This document shows positions 60,351 through 64,000 of a DNA stretch of 64,000 nt, in pieces. The notes under the pieces were generated by a model. That model was not told the DNA's origin. It was given only the letters and a program-made list of their open reading frames with translations, and searched no databases. Numbering within the stretch: the first letter of the stretch is position 1; each line of letters opens with the position of its first letter. Both the position numbers and the translations under genes were made by a program. Source of the stretch: Eubacteriales bacterium (lineage in GTDB: Bacteria > Bacillota > Clostridia > Lachnospirales > Lachnospiraceae); NCBI GenBank assembly GCA_030524715.1, contig JAUNGB010000019.1, positions 1 to 64,000 on the forward strand, in the 5' to 3' direction.

Positions 60351-61064
60351 ATGAAAGCAAATACACCTGCTGAACGATTGAAAAACGGTATCATCACAGA
60401 GAACCCTACTTTTGTGCTGATGCTGGGTATGTGTCCGACTCTTGCGGTTACCACCTCCGCTACCAATGGTATCGGAATGGGACTGACCACCACCGTTATT
60501 CTGGCTGCCTCTAACCTGATGATTTCCCTTCTTCGGAAGTTCATCCCGGACAGAGTCCGTATGCCTGCTTTTATTGTCGTGGTCGCTTCTTTTGTAACCA
60601 TTGTACAGCTTCTTCTTGAGGGATTTATTCCAAGCCTGTATTCGGCTCTTGGAATTTATATTCCTTTGATCGTTGTTAACTGTATCATCCTTGGCCGTGC
60701 GGAGGCATACGCTTCCAAAAATCCGCCGATCCCTTCTTTGTTTGACGGTATCGGTATGGGCCTTGGCTTTACCTTAAGTATCACCTGTATCGGCGCAGTG
60801 AGAGAGCTGCTGGGCGCAGGACAGTTATTCGGAAAACAGATTCTGCCTCTGGCGGATGCTGCCGCCGGAAAAATGGGCTACGAGCCGATCACCATCTTTA
60901 TTCTGGCTCCCGGCGCCTTTTTCGTCCTGGCGTTCCTTTCCGCCCTGCAGAACAAGTTTAAGCTTGGCGCTGCCAAGAGAGGAATCGATCCGAGTAATCC
61001 GGATTCCTGCGGCGGTGCATGTGCATCCTGCGGCAACAGTATGTGTAAAGGAAAAAGGGGGTAA
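60351..61064 (+). CDS. rnfE: Rnf complex subunit E
   Basis: 237 residues, six membrane helices. ENPTFVLMLGMCPTLAVTTS and VNCIILGRAEAYASKNPPIP are diagnostic. The cysteine-rich tail CGGACASCGNSMCKGKRG is an extra not present in all members. Rnf integral subunit. Confidence 0.95.
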   Translation: MKANTPAERLKNGIITENPTFVLMLGMCPTLAVTTSATNGIGMGLTTTVILAASNLMISLLRKFIPDRVRMPAFIVVVASFVTIVQLLLEGFIPSLYSALGIYIPLIVVNCIILGRAEAYASKNPPIPSLFDGIGMGLGFTLSITCIGAVRELLGAGQLFGKQILPLADAAAGKMGYEPITIFILAPGAFFVLAFLSALQNKFKLGAAKRGIDPSNPDSCGGACASCGNSMCKGKRG

Positions 61065-61070
61065 AGAGCC

Positions 61071-61646
61071 ATGAAAGAATTATTGATCATCGCAATTGGT
61101 TCAGCCCTTGTCAATAACGTGGTTCTGAGCCAGTTTCTGGGACTCTGTCCGTTTTTGGGCGTTTCCAAAAAAATCGAGACGGCGGCAGGTATGGGCGGAG
61201 CGGTTATCTTCGTTATTACCCTTTCCTCCTTTGTTACCAGCCTGATCTATCAGTTTATCCTGATACCGACGCATCTGGAATATCTGCAGACTATCGTATT
61301 TATTCTGATCATTGCGGCCCTGGTGCAGTTTGTGGAAATGTTCCTGAAAAAAGCTATGCCTTCCCTGTATCAGGCCCTTGGGGTTTACCTTCCTCTGATC
61401 ACAACCAACTGCGCGGTTCTTGGCGTGGCTATCATTAACGTGCAGAAAAGCTATAACGTATTGGAAGGTACCATCAACGGATTTGCGACGGCAGTGGGAT
61501 TTACGATCTCCATCGTGCTGATGGCAGGTCTTCGTGAAAAGATTGAATACAATGACATTCCGAAAGCATTCCAGGGATTTCCTATCGTGCTTCTGACGGC
61601 AGGATTGATGGCAATTGCATTTTTCGGTTTCTCAGGACTGATTTAA
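61071..61646 (+). CDS. rnfA: Rnf complex subunit A
   Basis: 191 residues, six membrane helices. SALVNNVVLSQFLGLCPFLG with the conserved cysteine, and LPLITTNCAVLGVAIINVQK with another. These cysteines bind the [2Fe-2S] cluster between RnfA and RnfE. Confidence 0.95.
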   Translation: MKELLIIAIGSALVNNVVLSQFLGLCPFLGVSKKIETAAGMGGAVIFVITLSSFVTSLIYQFILIPTHLEYLQTIVFILIIAALVQFVEMFLKKAMPSLYQALGVYLPLITTNCAVLGVAIINVQKSYNVLEGTINGFATAVGFTISIVLMAGLREKIEYNDIPKAFQGFPIVLLTAGLMAIAFFGFSGLI

Positions 61647-61659
61647 GGAGGCGGATGAG

Positions 61660-62454
61660 ATGAATGTTGGAGCAATTATCACAGCAACCATAGTAGTTGC
61701 GGCAGTTGGCCTCTTTATCGGCATTTTCCTGGGAATTGCCGGGAATAAGTTCGCGGTTGAGGTGGATGAGAGAGAAGTAGCAGTCCGTGAAGCCCTTCCG
61801 GGCAATAATTGCGGCGGCTGCGGTTTTCCGGGCTGTGACGGCCTTGCGGCTGCCATCGCCAGGGGGGAAGCCCCTGTCAATGGATGTCCTGTCGGCGGCG
61901 ACGCTGTGGGCAAGGTCATCGCAGGCATTATGGGACAGGAGGTTGTGGAAACTGCCCGTCAGGTGGCGTTTGTCAAATGTACCGGAACCTGTGAAAAGAC
62001 AAAGAATAATTATGATTACACAGGTGTGGAAGACTGTGAAATGATGGCGTTTGTTCCCGGCGGCGGAGCAAAGGCATGTAATTATGGCTGTATGGGCTTT
62101 GGAAGCTGTGTGAAGGCATGTCCGTTCGATGCGATCCATATCGTGAACGGTGTGGCTGTGGTGGACAGAGAGGCCTGTAAGGCCTGCGGCAAGTGTGTGG
62201 CAAAATGTCCGAATCACCTGATTGAGCTGGTTCCTTATGAACAGATCACATTTGTGGGATGCAGTTCCCATGCCAAGGGCAAGGCCGTGACCAGCGCCTG
62301 CGAGGTGGGCTGTATCGGATGTAAGAAGTGTGAGAAGACCTGTGAGAACGGGGCTATTACAGTGACGGATTTCTGCGCGCATATTGACTATAGTAAGTGC
62401 ACGAACTGCGGGGCTTGTAAGGAGGCTTGCCCGCGGGGGATTATCCTGTCATAA
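61660..62454 (+). CDS. rnfB: Rnf complex subunit B (ferredoxin-type)
   Basis: 264 residues. An N-terminal membrane helix (ITATIVVAAVGLFIGIFLGI), the cluster PGNNCGGCGFPGCDGLAAAI, then several ferredoxin sites: YGCMGFGSCVKACPFDAI, CKACGKCVAKCPNH, CEVGCIGCKKCEKTC and CTNCGACKEACPRG. It accepts electrons from ferredoxin. Last gene of the operon. No strong terminator directly behind it, but a long palindrome starts 23 bases later. Confidence 0.96.
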   Translation: MNVGAIITATIVVAAVGLFIGIFLGIAGNKFAVEVDEREVAVREALPGNNCGGCGFPGCDGLAAAIARGEAPVNGCPVGGDAVGKVIAGIMGQEVVETARQVAFVKCTGTCEKTKNNYDYTGVEDCEMMAFVPGGGAKACNYGCMGFGSCVKACPFDAIHIVNGVAVVDREACKACGKCVAKCPNHLIELVPYEQITFVGCSSHAKGKAVTSACEVGCIGCKKCEKTCENGAITVTDFCAHIDYSKCTNCGACKEACPRGIILS

Positions 62455-62477
62455 AAATACGCGAAAAATAAGGACGC

Positions 62478-62748
62478 GTGAAACAATAAGGACGCCGGAG
62501 GGCGCTCCTTCCCGGCGGCATTACGGCTTCGGGGCCTAAGATTCACTAAGCTCCCGTATTTTTGCTAAAGGCGTGAACCGAATTTCTGAACTCGCTGAGA
62601 ATAGGTAAATCTACTTTCTTCAAGACGAACGCTCAGACAGCAGAAATTCGGCCCACAACGCAAAAATCCGCGAACTAAGTGAATCTAAGACCCCTGTAGA
62701 GGCAATGCCGCCGGGAAGGAGCGCCCTCCGGCTGTTTATTGGTTTCAC
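62478..62748. repeat. Long imperfect inverted repeat (two about 110-base arms)
   Basis: Left arm 62478-62588, 52-base centre, right arm 62641-62748. The arms start GTGAAAC and end GTTTCAC, and share long matches such as CCGGAGGGCGCTCCTTCCCG and GCCGAATTTCTG-type ends, with several loops of mismatch. No reading frame of note. Could be a mobile element without a gene, a structured RNA, or a very long terminator for rnf. Confidence 0.9.
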
Positions 62749-63093
62749 TTGGAAGGAGAGTGAAAAAACCGGGAGGCTGTGCCGCCGGAAAGGAACGCCC
62801 GGCGTTTATACATTACCTGAGCGCTGTTGCACATTACCTGGGTGTTATTGGCGGAATTGCGGGGAATCCCATTTTTTCAATAGAATATCAGGATGTCAAA
62901 GAATCTTTGCGCACCAAAATCTCTTATGTAAATATCTGATTGCTTTCTTTTTTATCTTCCAATCGTTATAATAATTCCAAAAGACAATTATACGTTGTCA
63001 GCCACAAGCCCGGGCAGTTAGTGCAAGGCTTGGGTATCAACAGTAACCCAAAAGATAAATTTATCAATGGCTATGAAAAAGGAGGTATATAGT
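62749..63093. other. Intergenic region before the XRE gene
   Basis: Next to the palindrome a shorter GC-rich stretch (about 62768-62808, CCGGGAGGCTGTGCCGCCGG and so on) resembles part of it. Beyond that the DNA is AT-rich. Two short frames here (66 and 88 codons) overlap the palindrome and have no ribosome binding site. I see no convincing gene. Confidence 0.6.
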
Positions 63094-63537
63094 ATGAGTA
63101 TTGGACAACAAATATCAGGCATACGGAAGGAACATCAACTGACACAGGAGAAATTCGGCGAGCTGTTCCATGTCACCAGGCAAACTGTATCAAATTGGGA
63201 AAATGAAAAAAGCTACCCGGATCTGCAGACTTTGGTAAATATGAGTGAAATGTTTGATATCTCTTTAGATAGATTATTGAAGGAGGATATTCAGATGGTA
63301 AAAAAGATTGATGAAGAAAGATTGTATGGCGCAATGGCCAGACGGGAGAAATCCCGCATAGATTTTTTCACCGGCGCCGGTACCGGTTTGATCATTTCAT
63401 GCTTGGTGTCTCCTGATTCTATAAGAAGGACTATCGTAATCTGCATTGGAATCATTTTGATAGGAATCGGCTGGTACAAAAAATCGAGATTTGATAAAAC
63501 AATTATTCAGTATCTGGATGAGCAGGACGAATTGTAA
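63094..63537 (+). CDS. XRE-family regulator with C-terminal membrane helices
   Basis: 147 residues from the ATG at 63094 (GGAGG 8 bases upstream). N-terminal helix-turn-helix: IGQQISGIRKEHQLTQEKFG, ELFHVTRQTVSNWENEKSYP, DLQTLVNMSEMFDISLDRLL. The C-terminal part has two short hydrophobic stretches (GAGTGLIISCLVS and TIVICIGIILIGIGW). It is a membrane-tethered regulator of the type found beside transporters. Its target is not apparent. Followed by the inverted 86-bp repeat B. Confidence 0.85.
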   Translation: MSIGQQISGIRKEHQLTQEKFGELFHVTRQTVSNWENEKSYPDLQTLVNMSEMFDISLDRLLKEDIQMVKKIDEERLYGAMARREKSRIDFFTGAGTGLIISCLVSPDSIRRTIVICIGIILIGIGWYKKSRFDKTIIQYLDEQDEL

Positions 63538-63540
63538 TTT

Positions 63541-63626
63541 TTCAAGACTCGCTCGCGAGTCTTGGTGCGGGATTCGGGTCAGTTACGCTGACATAATTCC
63601 AAAGCGAATCCCTGCACATCTGATAT
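63541..63626 (-). repeat. 86-bp structured repeat, copy B (inverted relative to A)
   Basis: The reverse complement of 33461-33546 with only a few differences. Changes in the inner hairpin (GTCAGCGTAACTGAC against GTCAGCATAGCTGAC) partly preserve pairing. Starts three bases after the stop of the XRE gene, as copy A starts just after alaS. Confidence 0.92.
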
Positions 63627-63727
63627 AGGTTACTGTCTTGCTATTTGGGCGGTCTTATGGTAAGTTATAAATGAAAACATTATTCTTTTGGCTATAAAGC
63701 CAGTTATGCCTGGATGGAGGAAAAATG

Positions 63728-64000
63728 ATGATAAACAAACTTGATTCTATCGAATTTAGACTTAAAGAATTGCATGATTTTACCTGGTTAAAGAAATATG
63801 GCACAGCTTTTTGGGCTGTTGATGAAACAGGTTCGGGATGTGTTGGTATCGGTATGCAGAATGCACGTAAAAAATATTTCATTAAAATTGCGGGTGTAAA
63901 TACAATCGAAGCAGAAGTATCACCAGAAGAATCTATTGAACTGTTAAAAGAAGCAGTTCATTTATATTACGACTTAAGACACCCGAATTTAGTGAAAATT
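63728..64000 (+). CDS. Protein-kinase-like (Ser/Thr kinase or aminoglycoside-phosphotransferase fold), 3' end outside window
   Basis: At least 91 codons from the ATG at 63728 (GGAGG 7 bases upstream). The ATG one codon earlier is closer than usual. Reads MINKLDSIEFRLKELHDFTW, LKKYGTAFWAVDETGSGCVG, MQNARKKYFIKIAGVNTIEA, and ends at the window edge in LLKEAVHLYYDLRHPNLVKI. KYFIKIAG carries the ATP lysine and RHPNLVKI resembles the C-helix end of Hanks-type kinases. The catalytic loop lies beyond the window, so activity cannot be judged. Confidence 0.7.
   Translation, partial: MINKLDSIEFRLKELHDFTWLKKYGTAFWAVDETGSGCVGIGMQNARKKYFIKIAGVNTIEAEVSPEESIELLKEAVHLYYDLRHPNLVKI

Noticed and set aside
62705-62971. 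88- and 66-codon frames after rnfB
   Set aside because: Start inside the long inverted repeat without a ribosome binding site. Composition is that of the palindrome.
1-64000. CRISPR arrays, rRNA or tRNA genes, full-length IS elements
   Set aside because: Looked for regularly spaced repeats, rRNA-like blocks, tRNA cloverleaf ends and transposase motifs. None seen. The tandem units at 9395 are contiguous without spacers.

Overview
The window looks like a chromosomal stretch from a Gram-positive anaerobe of the Clostridia, most likely a Lachnospiraceae-type gut bacterium. Supporting signs are a complete rnfCDGEAB operon, a sodium-pumping decarboxylase cluster, strong AAGGAGG-type ribosome binding sites, a Tyr T-box ahead of tyrS, the yicC-remA-gmk-rpoZ order, a cmk-ispH-rpsA operon, and spore-type proteins (a SleB-like hydrolase with choline-binding-type repeats and a Gly/Cys-rich HCB-13-like protein). 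The genus cannot be fixed from the sequence alone. No rRNA, tRNA or CRISPR array was seen.

Layout. 1-2.4 kb: the 3' part of leuS. 2.45-7.6 kb: an accessory island with mobile-element remnants, an XRE regulator, a DUF4230 membrane protein, small membrane proteins and a two-gene AAA-ATPase/TOPRIM module. The module sits between two about 231-bp direct repeats that duplicate the 3' end of the neighbouring ABC-F gene. 7.7-17.7 kb: housekeeping genes, namely ABC-F, an HD-domain protein, rqcH, and an operon yicC-remA-gmk-rpoZ-rimO-pgsA-cinA. 17.7-20.1 kb: an AraC regulator divergent from a MATE exporter. 20.1-23.6 kb: a second accessory patch that looks like a graveyard of toxin-antitoxin and methyltransferase genes. 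It holds a truncated MqsA-like antitoxin, a variant peptide deformylase, a DUF1810 protein, a methyltransferase tail, and an AbiE-like pair whose toxin has an internal deletion.

23.6-29.1 kb: small proteins of unknown or spore-type character, a repeat-bearing cell-wall hydrolase, a membrane MutS-like ATPase and rnhA. 29.1-33.5 kb: T-box, tyrS and alaS. 33.7-44.1 kb: a secreted protein, rpsU, cardiolipin synthase, two D-Ala-D-Ala carboxypeptidases, an ABC exporter, a phosphoesterase, scpA-scpB and a phospholipase C-like protein. 44.2-49.7 kb: a biotin-dependent carboxyltransferase/Na+ pump cluster. 49.7-57.4 kb: an Ig-like surface protein, a flavoprotein, cmk-ispH-rpsA, a YprB-like exonuclease and a CmpB-like membrane protein. 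57.4-62.5 kb: the Rnf complex. 62.5-64 kb: a long imperfect palindrome, an XRE regulator and the start of a kinase-like gene.

The energy genes fit together. The carboxyltransferase cluster couples decarboxylation or transcarboxylation to Na+ export, and Rnf couples ferredoxin:NAD+ oxidoreduction to ion export, so both can charge the same membrane gradient. The most unusual things in the window are the duplicated-end ATPase/TOPRIM module (likely phage defence), the palindromic repeat families, and the coexistence of two carboxyltransferase types with one biotin carrier and a Na+ pump.
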